Positions 1 to 12,104 of a DNA stretch of 64,000 nucleotides are shown here, piece after piece. Origin of the DNA: Nectonema munidae (Eukaryota > Nematomorpha > Nectonematoida > Nectonematidae). Within the stretch, counting starts at the first letter, position 1. Every line of letters starts with the position of its first letter. The notes beneath the pieces were generated by a model. That model was not told the origin of the DNA. It saw only the letters and a list, made by a program, of their open reading frames with translations, and did not search any database. A program made the translations under genes and the position numbers. The stretch spans positions 193,501-257,500 of the forward strand of contig JAUIRK010001018.1 of NCBI GenBank assembly GCA_030549495.1, written 5' to 3'.

Positions 1-380
1 GCTTTTTAGAGGGGGGGGGGGGGGGATATGTGTTATGATAATTATTTTTTTTGATTAAATTTTTTTTTTTAAAAAAAGAGATTTTTAGGGAAAAAGTTTT
101 TTTTTTTAAATATAAATCTGAAAATGTATACCCCCCCCTGCTCTATTTTTTGTCTTTTTTTTTTTTTTTTTTTTTTTGGTGGGGGTTGGGGGGGTTTCGC
201 CAGAGGGGGGTGGAGAGATAAGCGTGGTGTTTTGTTTTTTTTGTGGGGGAACATTTTTTTTCTTTGGGGGGGAGTCAAGTGTTTTTAAGGGGGGTGTGCT
301 TTGTTTTTTTTTTGTTTTTTTTGGTGGTTTGGGGGGGGGAGGGGGGGGCCCCCCGGGGGTGGGGGGGGGGGGGGGGGGCT

Positions 381-417
<37 letters not shown>

Positions 418-646
418 GGGGGTTTTGGGGGGGGGGGGGGGGGGGGTGGGGGTTGGGTGGGGGGGGTGTGTTTTTTTTGGTTGGGGTTGGGGTGGGGGGG
501 GGTGGGGGGTGGTGGTGGGGGGGTGTTCCCCCCCCCTTGGGTGAGGGGGGGGTGGGGGGGTGGGGGGGGGGTTGGGGGGGGGGTTTTTTTGGGTGGGTTT
601 TTGGGGGTGGTTTTTGGGGGGGGTTTTGGGTGTTGTCTTTTGTGGT

Positions 647-688
<42 letters not shown>

Positions 689-712
689 GGGGGGGGGGGG
701 GGGGGGGGTTTG

Positions 713-757
<45 letters not shown>
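1..757. repeat. G-rich homopolymer tract at the window start
   Basis: Runs of G broken by short T runs fill almost all of this stretch, including several uninterrupted G tracts of more than 20 bases. Open frames across it would be polyglycine on one strand and polyproline on the other and are not genes. The composition is unlike anything else in the window, where short G or C tracts occur only as isolated islands. It may be a real G-rich satellite or, more likely, an artefact at a contig end. Confidence 0.9.
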
Positions 758-758
<1 letters not shown>

Positions 759-938
759 CATTGATAACTCCGTGATTCTAGGTCTTGTTAAAGATCATTG
801 GTACCCCTGTATTTCTAAGTCCTGTTAAAGATCATTGATACCCTAGTGATTCTAGGTCCCCTCAAAGATCATTGCTACCCCAAATAACCAATAAACCATC
901 CACAAAGATCATTAGTACCAATAAAGATCATTGGTACC
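758..938. repeat. Tandem AAAGATCATTGGTACC repeat, possible transposon arm
   Basis: The motif AAAGATCATTGGTACC recurs in diverged form five times, starting near positions 790, 827, 865, 903 and 923. The first copies are spaced 37-38 bp apart and the last two about 20 bp apart. The array stops at GGTACC (position 938) and is followed by ordinary AT-rich DNA. Arms made of short tandem units that end in ACC are exactly what the three Mutator-like elements further right show, so this may be the right arm of a fourth whose body is replaced by, or lies left of, the poly-G tract. No left arm is visible. Confidence 0.6.
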
Positions 939-3460
939 TTTAATAATAATAATCTGAGGCTTATAAAAATTTTTTTTTTATTTTTTGAAAACCAAAAATA
1001 ATTGAAAAATATGGATGCTCGATAGGCATGGTTTAAAATGATTTAAAAAATTTCTTGTTTAAAGGTTTCTTTCAAAATTAAAAATTTGTAAATTTTGACA
1101 AAAAAATTCTTTAAAAAATTGTTAAAATCAAAATAAATATTTTAAAATTTTAAAATAAAATTTAAGCAATTTTGAATAAAATGATCTAATAAAATTGGAA
1201 AAAAATTTTTTTTTGTTTTGATCTAAAATTTTTAAATCAAAAATCTCAACCTTTTTTATAAAAAAAATTATAAAAAATATTTTGAATTTTTTTTGCAAAA
1301 TTATTTCTTTGTAAAAGTACTTTAACTTGAAATTTTTTCAAAATTATTTAAACATCTCGTGGGAATTGAAAATGTAAGAAAATTTTGAGTTCAGGTGCGG
1401 GTCAATGAACCCACTCTCAGATCATTTCATTTGCACCTAGTGATAGCGCTACCGAAATGAAGTAGGTTAACATTTTATAGTTTGCAAAAATCTTTTTGAA
1501 TCTAAAAGTAATTGGACTTTGAATGCTAAAAGTAAAAAAACCCATATATATATGATTCGCTTGGAATTATTATGTATTAGAACATTTTCAAGTTGAAACC
1601 AAAATTAAAAAAATTCATTTAAATTTGAAAACATTTCTTCAAACAGAAATATTGAGATATACCCTTTACCCAGTTTTATTTCTCTTCTAAATTGTAGTCT
1701 GTCAAACTTGTAGTGAGGCAGTTATTTAGTGAATGTGTCTATTCTTAGTTTAAAATTATTAACTCAACAGCAAAACTGGTCTACCCTGGCTGCTGGTATG
1801 TAGATATGATGATGATGACGGCTCACAAATATGGCATCGAGCATACAACGTATATGATGTGTGTGTTCTGCTGTTTTTATATGACTCTTCATTTATGTGG
1901 ATTGCAGGTTATAAGGACAGGCAAGACAAAATTCAAACTTCAAGAATATCTAAATCATTCTAAAATAATATATTTTTTGTATATTACTTTTCACTTTTTA
2001 TATGTTCGAAAATGGGGGTTTTGAAATAGGAATATATGAAACTTTAATTAGTAGACTTATGCTTTTGACAGATAAAAATGATAAAAAGCAATGCCTTTTT
2101 ATATAAATAAAATAAACACTGATAAAAATAGTGAATATATAAAGTATATAAATAAGTAAAATGAATGTATGGTGTGAGTGGTGATGACATTTACATGAAA
2201 TGAAGACATTTTTATTGTTGAGAAATTTTTCTAGAACCTATAGTAATTCTGGTAGTAATTTTCACTACTCTTTCTATATATCTTATGCAAAAACTAACAC
2301 ACTCCACAACACATTGTATTACATTCAATACATGCCCTAACATATATTACGTAGATATGTATATTAATAAATCTCTTTTCTGCATCTGTAATACCTCAAT
2401 ATAGTTTGCTTATAATACGTTAGTTGAAATAGATGTATATCAATATTATATATCTAGAAATAAGAAGTAAACAAAGCTTCCAAGCCCGAAAGGGAAGCTT
2501 TCTTAGAGAGCTGGGCTAGGAAGAACTTATAATTTTTTGTCTCAAGGGAGTTTCATAGAGGGGGTTCGGCTCCTTTGTCTTTCTTTATTGAAAAGCTTGA
2601 GTAAATATGATTTCAGTTATCCAGTATTTATATTCAAGATGGTTTTCTTTCTCAATGTATAAAAGCTAGTAATATTCTGCATATATCCTCTCTTTTATGA
2701 ACGTTACGCCTCGTCTAAAATCATAATAAAATTAAAGTGTAGATCATCAATTGTAAGCATATAATAAAACAATTATATAGTTATATATTCTAGTTTTTTA
2801 CATATTGTTTTAAGTAGTATAGCTACAATCATTTTTTTATTAATGATTAAAAAAGTTGAAGGAGCTGGATTGCTGGAGCCAGACAATTTTTTTCTGGCTC
2901 CTAAACTCTGCTCTTATCCTCAACATTTTAAAAACAATATCAATGTATGGCTCAGTCAAATGTAGTTTAATTTTCCTTTTGATTTTGACCTCAAATGGCG
3001 CGCTAGATGATTAACTTCTAAAGTGAGTAAAAACTCAGGAAAAGAGACACGTCTTCAGTTCAATCAGATAAGTAAGATTTAAGACAATCCTTTGTATAAG
3101 ATCAAAAACTCATTTCAGCAATAAAATTCACAAGAGCAGATTCAGTAATACCTCCAGAGAAGGCAAATTCCCTTTTAAACGAAAACATCTAAACAAAGTT
3201 AATTATTTTTTCATAAGTGAATTGAATAATGTAATTGAAAGACAGAAAAAGGAATATAGTGTTAATTTTTTATTATCAATTTTATAAAATTCGCTTTGGA
3301 CCATTTTAAGCAATCTGCGTCTGTTTCCATTGTATGAGTTTTCTCATGGTTCATCATCATTCATGTAAGATTGGCTGGCACAGCTGATAATGATTACTTA
3401 GATCTCACAAATTTAATAATGATCAAAGATAGGTGATGTATAATGTTGTTTTGCACGCAG
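939..3460. other. No supported gene; likely intron of the DHPS gene
   Basis: This is AT-rich sequence with no coding exon I can support. Because the DHPS exon that follows starts in mid-codon, an upstream DHPS exon must exist. I could not find one here, so this is probably intron or contains only unrecognised short exons. A 9-bp hairpin (GGAGCCAGA at 2875-2883 against TCTGGCTCC at 2893-2901) and an AAGCTTCC/GGAAGCTT inverted pair near 2475 are visible. Their role is unknown. Confidence 0.5.
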
Positions 3461-5278
3461 ACATTAAAAGAATCAATGATGTAGCAATCAATTCCAAGAT
3501 GTCAGGCCAAATATTGCTTGGAGGAGGCTTGCCAAAGCATCATATCAACAATGCCAATTTGATGAAAAATGGCGCAGACTTTTCAGTCAACGTCAACACC
3601 GCTAACTTCTTTGATGGCTCCGATTCTGGTGCCCTACCCGATGAAGCAGTGAGCTGGGGCAAAATAAAGTCATCTGGTTGCAGCGTTAAAGTAAACACGA
3701 TTTTTAAGATTATTTTCTAGGCTTTTCCCTTTTTGAAGCCCCGTATATATTTATGACATTTTTTAGAGGACTTCTAAGTATGTGACGTGATTATTGCGGT
3801 TGCAAAGTTTTTTAAAAATCATTCCAAGTAAAGTTGCCAAAATAATTTCATGAAATAGTAAGGATGGCATCTCCAATCGACTCCAATATTTAGAACTAAA
3901 ATTACAAAAAAAAAAAGAATACTTGAAGCTCATAGACATAGGAGAGTATTCATAATCACAATAACAATGCTTTGAAAGATGAAGGAAGTATAAAGAAAGG
4001 AATAAATGAAGATTGCTCAGACTTGCATATTAGGGGATTCCGCGGATAAGACAAGTTGTAATTGTGGAAAGTAGTCTGACCGGTGTGTAACACAAAGAAA
4101 ATTGTCCAAGTTTTTTGTAGAAAAAAGATGTATACTCAAATAAGGCAACAAAGAAAATCACCATATCGATTTATTGAGGATTCAATGACATCAATATTCA
4201 AAAAGTTCACTCGGAGCCTGTAAACTCTTTGTTATTTGATTTTAGGGACCGTTGAACATCTGTCTTCTTGACTGCATATCTCACGACCTCAGCGTCACGG
4301 TTGTTCTACCATGTCAATGGTACTTAGTGCTTCTTGTGGCTTTACCTTGTTCTTTATTTCACGTTGTTCATAGAGCAACATCGTGTTTGTACTGGACATC
4401 TTTTCTATGTTAGCGCATATTTTATATATTTATAAAAAATATCTCTTTGATTGGAGTGACTGATTTGGTTAGATTTTTTTGAATAACCCGCGTTTTGGGT
4501 ATACTGCTTTTCTTAAGATTTAAGTATTTCAGTGTATGGGTGTTTAGTGTCAACATGTACGTAGTATGTATATCTTTTTTTTGTCAATGTGTATTAATAC
4601 AAACAAATAGGAAAGTTTGTCAAGAATGACAAAAAATGTATATGTATGTATTCGTATGTATGTATGTATGATTTCGCTAGCATCAAACCCACTAATGCTA
4701 ATTCTACACTAATCGTAACGCCAACAATAGATTTCCAAAATTTTACACGTTAAGGCCCATTTAGAAATTGGCTGAGCACTTGTCAATCAACTATTATGCA
4801 AATTGAGGAATAAATTTGAATAGTCAAAATCAGAGGTAGAGTGAAAAAATCCTCCTTTAATATGTGAGTGTATACTGTATATAGCGTCACGCACTTTGCA
4901 GATATCTTCAATGGATTTAGATTTATTTATGCTCATACAAATTCACGCAACGAATCAAAACTTCATTTATAGAATTAATTTATTAATATTTTTTCATTTA
5001 ATTTTACACATTAAATTTGGTGCCCTAACAATTCTAGTAAATTTTAAAACCAAAATACCAATGTTTAGGTAAATTGTGAAGCATCGATCATTTTCCCCAT
5101 CATTGTTGCAGAAACATTCGCCAAATCTATTAAAAAAGAAGCCAAAGCCAAGAAAACAAGCACCAACGACTCTACCAAAAACAGCCAAAATTCATCCACT
5201 GCTTCAGAGTTTATAAGCAAAATTGAGACAACCACGCGGATTCCCTTGCGCGTGAAGACAAAAGACCAAATTGAATAA
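3461..5278 (+). CDS. DHPS: Deoxyhypusine synthase, last two coding exons (partial)
   Basis: Deoxyhypusine synthase uses NAD and spermidine to modify one lysine of translation factor eIF5A in the cytosol. Two exons are visible: 3461-3690 (acceptor ttgcacgcag, donor gtaaac) and 5069-5278 (acceptor atgtttag, stop TAA at 5276). The first carries the family signatures [31 protein letters not shown] and WGKI. The lysine in WGKI corresponds to the active-site lysine that forms the enzyme-substrate intermediate (Lys329 in human). The second opens with [19 protein letters not shown], which aligns to the conserved C-terminal helix, followed by a longer, Lys/Ser/Thr-rich tail than the human protein has. 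The exons join in phase 0. The first starts one base into an Asp codon, so upstream exons lie outside or unrecognised. An AATAAA at 5274-5279 overlaps the stop codon. The 1.4-kb intron shows only a GTAT microsatellite near 4640-4672. NTAN1 lies downstream, facing it. Confidence 0.93.
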
Positions 5279-5584
5279 ATCACTTGTACTCTTTTTCAAA
5301 ATCCACAATCTCATACATAATTTTTTTAACTGAAAGACCCATACTCTTTCTCCAAAGCGTTGACCTTGGTAGGTGTGGCCTTGGATAATATGTTTTTTCT
5401 TTCAAAGCAAAGAAAGTTAGGTCATATAACTTCCCTTTTGGATTCATTTTTCCATTTTATGGTCATTGATGACCTCATTGATAATCTTGAAAGTCGTCGA
5501 CTTTCTAACCTGTTTTAGCTAACTCCGACTATTTTAAACGTTAGCAAGAAAATTTTATAAAACTTATTTATTTTTTAATCTATC

Positions 5585-5745
5585 AATCAGGGAGACTAAA
5601 GAAAGCATGGAATGAAGTGATTCATCACGATATGGAAAAAAGAAAGCTTGTGCGAAGTGATGCTAAAAAAAGAATGAAATGGCGTGGTTGTTGCAGGAAA
5701 CTGGTTGACCCCGACTCTTTGGGAACAATAACCAGGCCTCGAAGG
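5585..5745 (+). pseudogene. LINE reverse transcriptase C-terminal remnant
   Basis: An uninterrupted frame reads GRLKKAWNEVIHHDMEKRK and then KLVRSDAKKRMKWRG, about 50 codons. This is the pattern of the short region after the reverse transcriptase domain in many non-LTR elements (GRPKxxWxExVxxDM...A.DR..WR). No catalytic motif is included, so it is a small 5'-truncated fragment. A poly-C tract follows at 5771-5785. A related, more decayed fragment lies at 8183-8330. The family assignment is by motif shape only. Confidence 0.5.
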
Positions 5746-6239
5746 CAAAATGGATGATGAATCTATCCATCTGGGGGCGACCCCCCCCCCCCCCCTCCTC
5801 AATGTGATTTCCCTCCATCAATAATTTTCAATTTTCTGAATTATATATCTTTTTTATAGTATTTATTAGACTTCTTTGTCTTCTGAGTAGATTTTCGATA
5901 TTACTTTCTTGTTTTAAGATTAAGTCTTAGAATTAATATTTAAAATCTATTTTTTTCATTAACATCCACTTCTTTGTTATAATAATGCGAATTTGAGCTA
6001 TATTTGATCAGAGACAGTAATGTAGCCACATTTGAATAAGAGCCCATGCATTTTTGAGCGAGGCGAATATTTTTTATAGCACATAACTATATAAGAACTC
6101 TATAATTTAAAACTTAAAATGTTTATCCGTATTAATTACTATAACCAAGCCCATAGATAAGGCACTCACGTTTATGTATTTACCAATGGGCGAGGAGGGG
6201 TATGATGTATATGTAGATAGAGAGAAAGAATACGCAAAC

Positions 6240-6425
6240 CCAAGACTCAAAAACTTCTCGCGAGGACGAATTCATGCGTGAATGAACGAAATCGGCTATA
6301 TAAAGAATGGCGATCACCACTGTTGACATATTCAGCGCTTATATCACCGGCTTTGAAAGCCTTTACACGTGCTTCTATTCAAACAGTTCAAAATATCAAC
6401 AAAAAGAAGGGTACTCACTCTCCAG
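6240..6425 (+). promoter_or_regulatory. Core-promoter-like segment with TATA box, no gene attached
   Basis: CTATATAAAG at 6296-6305 is a strong TATA box. About 30 bases downstream lies an initiator-like TATTCAGCGC, then an A-rich leader-like stretch (CAAACAGTTCAAAATATC). Upstream of the TATA box, heat-shock-element-like GAA/TTC words occur (ACTTCTCGCGAGGACGAATTC). This is how arthropod TATA promoters look. No open frame follows on the plus strand and the NTAN1 3' end faces it from the right, so it could serve an unannotated non-coding transcript, be a transposon promoter, or be chance. Confidence 0.3.
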
Positions 6426-6799
6426 TAAAAGTTTTTTAATTATTTGGTATGTGGTATCTTACCTGAATTAAGTGACCACCTGTCATATGTGACCATATTT
6501 GCTCCCTCTCTTCAACGGTCTCCTAATTCACGTTTGACTGTATATGTATGAATTTAGTATTATATATCCATTTGGTATTTGAAATATTTAGCTAAGATAT
6601 TTACAGAATAATATTTATGCTTTTTTAATGAATACTAACTTGTTTTTCCTTTATTTCTTGCTTTACTTAACCGAAATTCAAAAGTAAGCAATTCTATAAT
6701 TTATTTTAATAAATATTAAATGCTGTTTATCCAAAAATATTTAAAAAAAGTTTTTTTCATTAGAAAATAAGTTTTAAGCATCTTGAAACTTGAAACTTA

Positions 6800-9700
6800 T
6801 CATCTGGTTGATTCTACAATTTCCCATGTGTTATTTGATTGGTTTAGGCTAAAAGTTTCTTTTTGTGAGCCAATCAAGTGGAGAGATTTGGAATTGAAAC
6901 ATTTGTACAGGAAGTTAAACATATCAGTCATTTCTCTAACAAAATTTTCCGATTCTGCATTAGGAGAAGTGGAGAAGTATTCACAAATTGAACATTCATC
7001 TAAAGTGTAAAATGCGCGCATCGTCGGCAGAATCTTTTCCTTACTCACCAACGAAAATGGTTCTATGATGATTGTTTCATCTTGCGTGTTGTATACTCTG
7101 TACAATTTCTTGGTTGGCGACGAAGAAAACATCATTCTAGCGTCTCTAACACAGATTTTTGGTCCTTTTTCAGCGAAGTTACACGGATAAATTGCGGAAA
7201 AATGGACGTCGTAAGCCAAGCCTCTTGTGACTGGAACGACAACCCCCCTAGACTGATCAGTCCTTGTATTGACTTGGTAGTGCTGGAATAAGTCGAGGTG
7301 GTAGGCTTCGGGTTGTGAAGATAAAGTGAGTAGGATCTCTTTCGAAGTGTCATGCGAGAGGTTTGTACCATCGTCAAAACCCCCAATCAGAACAACGTGC
7401 AAATCAGCAACATCCTTCAAAGAAGAGGTAGCGATGCGTAGCTTTTGATTCACGAAAAGAAGAATTTCTTTACGAATTTCTTGAAATGTTTCCTAAAAAG
7501 GTTATGTGACATCTTGTACATATTTTTATTTTAAGGGGAGACAGCATGCTTGTCTAGATCAGGGTTTCTCATTCTTTTTGTTTAAATCGGCCATTGAAAT
7601 TCTAAAAAAACATTAAAATCTCCTTCCAAACTTAAATTTGAGTTTTTCATTCTTTTTAAATCTAATAAACTTTTTTCTACAAATTCTATTTTTAAAGAAA
7701 AATGAATTATCACCCATTCTTCTATTTTGGTTAAAATTTTGTGAATGGAAGAATATTATTGTTGTTAGATATGGCTGAACAACTAAAGAGCAATTGAATA
7801 ATGAAATTACAAATCTGATTGCAATCGATATTTTAAAATTATGCAGTGTTATTTCAATAAGTCACATAATCATGAAAATTAGAGAGATGTAGCGGATATG
7901 AAATTTTTTGTTTTATACTTCTTAAAAATTTAGAGAGAAGATGTCATTGTATGTGTGTTATCACAAAGACGTACTTATTAAAATTTCGAAAAAAACTTTG
8001 CGGTATATAGAAAAAAGTTTGAAAATTGGGGATGCGGATGTTGAAACTTAAATGATTCGCGGATGAGGATGAAAAAATTCTCTAATGAAAATATTGAATG
8101 TTGACAATAAAAAAAATGAATTTTAATTTTTTATATTTCATACAAAATAAATAGAAAAGAAAATGTTAATTGAAAAGTGAATAGAGGTAGACCAAAGAAG
8201 ACGGGAATATGTCGTTAAGGAAGATATGAAGAAGAAAAATCTCAAGGCTGAAGAAGTGGGGAAGATGGAGAAAACCCTGAAAACTTCTGGTCTACCTTGG
8301 CTAGCCAGGATAAAGACCAAGCCTTTTTACTGGCAAACGGAAAATGATGATCATATAAATATTATGCGTAGGCGAAATACCACCGAATGCAACAAGAACG
8401 TAATCAACATTGACGTAATTGATTGCAACAACAACAACCTAATAGAACGAAAAACCCTTTATTATAAAAATGTATAATAGTAGTTGACAGGCCCGTCGAT
8501 TGGGAATTATTTTGCCCCCCCCCCCCCCCCCCCCGAAACTCCTTTGAAATATATAAATGTATACACTTTCTTATCGTCCAGGCCCCATTAAAATACGTTT
8601 GGCCCTCTCTGTACTTGGGGTGCAGCGGCTGGCATGGTAGTTGATAACTTTTTATTTTTGAGCATAAAAAATGTAGTTTTCTTATAAGAAAAAACTTGTG
8701 AATGCTGGAATTTTTGGGAAATAATTTCAATGTATACTAAACAATTCTTTTCATTAGCATTACAAAAATTAGTCAAATCAAGCTTGGGCTATTCAAGTTT
8801 TGTCATATCAATGTGACAATAAGTCGTTTATATCCTAAAGTTGACAATCATATCTTTATTTTTTAACGCTTTTGTCGTAATCACAAACAGAGTTGCGAAA
8901 TAAAAGTCGAAAAAGGATTTTTCAGTGTTTTAAAAATGAAAACAAAAAGATAGTTCCCCTTCCCCTCGACAACCCAGATTACAATGTCAGTTAGATGAAT
9001 TAGAACAACGTTTGTTATAGCATGGTTGTTATTTGTAAACAATATCTATCCTAATTACTTAAATATTTTCACAATTTTATCTTAACACCCATTTTTACCC
9101 AATATGAGTGCTGTGAAACGAAAAATGTAATACACACAAACACTACAGAACAAAAGTGTATCTGCATACTTTGGTTTAATGGACATTTCGAGGAGGGGGG
9201 GGGGGGGTTGTGAGGAGGGAAGAACGATTAAAAAAAAAATTTAGCTTATCTATCAACTTTAAATCTATACTTTTATAAATTCAATAAAATTATGGAGATT
9301 AATTGAAATTATTGATAGAATTAGTGTTTATGATTGTATTCAAAATATTAAATTTCTTTGCAATAACTTTTTCTTCTTTTTGTGTTTATACGTGAATGAA
9401 AAAAAAGGTTCACCTTCATAAAGCTTAGAAATCTGTTAGAAACAAGGGTTTAACCAGAATGTGACAGATAAGCTTATGTTATAAATATATTGTACCGATT
9501 TGAAAAACAATATCCTTTATTTTTTTTAATAAAAAAATCAAAATTTGTAACTTGTATTTAATAAGATTTATTAAAATATTTATTTTCATAGTTGAATGAA
9601 TTTCTTTTACTAATGGCAAAATTTTTCGTTTTAAATCCTTCCTTCAAAAATTTCTGATTGCGGCCTAATCTATAAAGTTAATAATTAACTGAAGAAGATA

Positions 9701-12104
9701 TGGTAGATTTATTGAGAATATGCAAAGCTTGACTACTATGATCTGATGATGGACGATATAAGAAATTTCCGAGAATATCATGTAAGAGAAAATATTAGAG
9801 TTTGTTTTATCAAGTATTATATTTTTGATTATGTCATTATTAATGCTTGTTATCTCATCTGATGAAGAACGAAACCGCCTCTTTCAGAAGTATAGCGACT
9901 ATTTGGGAGTCTTCTGTTTAGTTCTCTAAGTGTGTTAAGGTTATTGTATCCTTACGTGAAACTCTTCTCCAGTATCGATGTGTGCCATGAGCACAAAGTT
10001 GAAATCTTTCTTCTCGCTAATGACTAGGATGTTGCACGTCGTGGTTTCATCCGTTCCAATGAAGTCCAAGCTGCAGGAATCAAGGCTCACAAGAGCAAAC
10101 TCTCTTTGTCTGATGTAGAGATTTCTTGAATTGTAAACATAGCAAGATTATTTGGAGAAGTAAGCCTTCATTCTCGCTCGGAATATTCACGTCACCGTTA
10201 AATTGCTTTGATGACGATTTATCAGAAAAGCAGCATTTAATTTCAGTTTATACATGTAAAATGTGTTTTAACTAATCTGTGACTCTTTCCAGCTTAAAAT
10301 TAAGTATGGCATTATTTTGAAATACTATACTATACGCATCGAATGGTTTAGAATTTTGGGAAAACAAAAATCGTAGGCATACGTTTTTAAAGTGAATAAG
10401 TGATGAAATTATTTTTGTGAATTTGCAAAATTTTATGTGAAATTTTAGCAAATATTAAATTTACCCAAACTTTTATGTGTTTTTAAGTTAAATTTTATGG
10501 TTTTTGCAGGGCCGTATCAAGGGGGAGGGCAATTGCCCAAGGGCGCCATTTCATTGCCACTGACGTCAACGCAGCAGAGCTTGAGATGGAAATTGAGGAC
10601 ATTCAAATGTTTTTGCAACCTCGGAAGGAAAAACCGGCAAACGCTATGGAATTACTTGGTTTCCTGTCCTCGCACTCAGGACTCTGTCCGAATCTACAAG
10701 TGGCTGTGAGGATCATGCTGGCAATTGGAACTTCTATTGCATCCTGTGAAAGGTCATTCAGCAAGCTAAAACTTATTAAGCCCTACCTAAGGAGCACTAT
10801 GGGGCAAGCCCGCCTGCAAAGTCAAAGTAAGAAGTGGCTCTTATGAGCATTGAGAAAGAAGTTCTCGATTATTCTGATTTTGACGAAGTTATCGATAATT
10901 TTGCTGCTGCTAAAGCACGAAAAATGAACATCTAATGGAGACTGTCTTTGACTCAGTCAGTATATATCTGAATTATGTGGCTTAATATAGATGTGAGCAT
11001 TTTTTTTCTAAATCACTTTTCAAGCCAGAATGGGGTGGGGAGGAGTGAGAAAAGAAAGAGCAAGGGGTGAGGGGCTCCATTCAGGACATTTGCCCTGGGG
11101 CGCCACGATCCCTTGATACGGCCCTGGGTTATTGAGAGACTCACCTTAAACATATAGCATATTTTTCCATCATATAACAAATATCAAGTAGCAATTCTTC
11201 GCATGCCACAGTCGAGCTTTTTACTCCATTCAATTTTTGTAGCTCTATTTTTTTCCATTAATTAAATATGTGACCAAAATGAAAACATCTGGAAATTTTC
11301 AAAATGTCATCAGCTTTTTAGTTGTGATTATATTTTTTTGATGTAAGTTCAAAATGATTGAAAATTAAAAATACATGTCTTAATCAATAGAAAAATATTT
11401 GGGTAATGTTTTTCATAAAATAAAGACAAATAATTTGGAAAATGGTGGTCTTTTTACTCCATTAGCGTGGCATAAGTGTAACTACTAAGTCCTGTGGTCT
11501 GGCAAGGTTACTTTTGGTCTACTGGAAATCAGATAAAGGAAATAAATTTCAAATCAGATAAAAATATATGCACCTAATTTTATTTATAATAATTTAAACA
11601 ATAAATTTATAAAATTTCATGGGATGTGATGATCAGATAAGAGAACAATCATTTTTATGAGTGGAGGTATCTTAGTGCACTATGAGGAAAGCAGGCTTGA
11701 TGCAGGATCGAACCCAAGACCTGAGTTATCGAAACCCAATATCTAACCAATCTTACTCACGCCCCCAAAGCAACGTATGCCAACGTTAAAATAATTGCAA
11801 TAATGAAAGTTGGTAGATTGTAGAACCAACCTTTCTTCCCCGTGTAAAAACACATTCCTACACCTTGGATACTTTTAACTAAAAAAATAGAAATCTGCCT
11901 CGTCCATATCCTAGTGTTTGGCAACGCGTAAGATAAAATGGAAGAAGTTTACTTTGTAGTGCGGTCGATTACGAGAGTCTTCGCAAGATCTTTGCTTCCG
12001 TTTCCTTTGAGAGTCAGTGATGCGGGCAGACTGTTGATCCACGCGGAAAAGTTTTCCGATAACTCCTCCTTCCCAACTTCTTTACCATCTAGGATTAGCG
12101 GCAT
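6800..12104 (-). CDS. NTAN1: Protein N-terminal asparagine amidohydrolase, complete, 3 exons
   Basis: NTAN1 deamidates N-terminal asparagine to aspartate, the first step that feeds such proteins into the Arg/N-degron pathway. I assemble three exons on the minus strand: 12104-11953 (ATG, donor gtaaac), 10124-9956 (acceptor attcaag, donor gtaagg) and 7492-6800 (acceptor tttttag, stop TAG). Phases agree (2, then 0), giving 337 residues against 310 in human. The start MPLILDGKEV matches the mammalian MPLLVDGRRV. Exon 2 reads NLYIRQREFA and then TDETTTCNILV, where Cys81 aligns with the catalytic Cys75. Exon 3 contains HVVLIGGFDDG, RGLAYDVHFSAIY and LSTSP-like EYFSTSPNAE. Intron 1 holds a hAT element and a SINE. 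Intron 2 (2.5 kb) holds repeat debris. A TTTATT on the plus strand at 6700-6705 is a poly(A) signal about 95 bases past the stop. The frame is intact, so the gene is probably active. Confidence 0.93.
7880..8085. repeat. Decayed hAT-like end pair inside NTAN1 intron 2
   Basis: The left part reads AGAGAGATGTAGCGGATATG and the right part GATGCGGATGTTG, then ATTCGCGGATGAGGATG and TTCTCTAATG. The same words form the ends of the 16500-17209 hAT element (GAGATGTATCGGATGTG; GCGGATGAGGATGTAAAGC). This looks like a diverged, internally deleted relative. I see no clear target duplication. Confidence 0.4.
8183..8330 (+). pseudogene. LINE reverse transcriptase C-terminal remnant, frameshifted
   Basis: One frame reads RGRPKKTGICR before a stop. 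The next continues with EYVVKEDMKKKNLKAEE, the same layout as the fragment at 5585-5745. At least one frameshift separates the parts. It lies inside NTAN1 intron 2 and has no catalytic motif. Confidence 0.4.
8512..8602. repeat. Dispersed repeat with poly-C tract (inverted copy at 50495)
   Basis: After a run of about 20 C, the sequence CTTTGAAATATATAAATG, then TATACACTTTCTTATCGTC and GGCCCCATTAAAAT, is repeated with few changes in reverse orientation at 50495-50583, where it is likewise bordered by a G/C run. It is therefore a dispersed repeat of unknown class. Confidence 0.6.
10507..11126 (+). mobile_element. hAT-derived DNA transposon (620 bp) in NTAN1 intron 1
   Basis: The ends are inverted: CAGGGCCGTATCAAGGG at 10507 and CCCTTGATACGGCCCTG ending at 11126. 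Flanking octamers GGTTTTTG (10499-10506) and GGTTATTG (11127-11134) match at 7 of 8 positions, as expected for the 8-bp hAT duplication. Inside, 10586-10923 encodes the hAT C-terminal dimerisation region: SIASCERSFSKLKLIKPYLR, then after one frameshift LMSIEKEVLDYSDFDEV and AAAKARKMNI with a stop. The N-terminal DDE part is missing, so this is an internally deleted copy. Confidence 0.9.
11660..11770 (-). repeat. tRNA-derived SINE, copy 1
   Basis: Read on the minus strand, it starts GGGGGCGTGAGTAAGATTGG and carries a box-B-like TGGGTTCGATCCTGC about 45 bases later, then GCATCAAGCC and CTCATAGTGC. This head with pol III box A and B spacing plus the tail recurs at several other places in the window, so it is a SINE family. 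It lies in NTAN1 intron 1. Confidence 0.65.

Noticed and set aside
69-828. Long frames of polyglycine or polyproline in the first 800 bases
   Set aside because: They are products of homopolymer G/C tracts, with no domain or start context.
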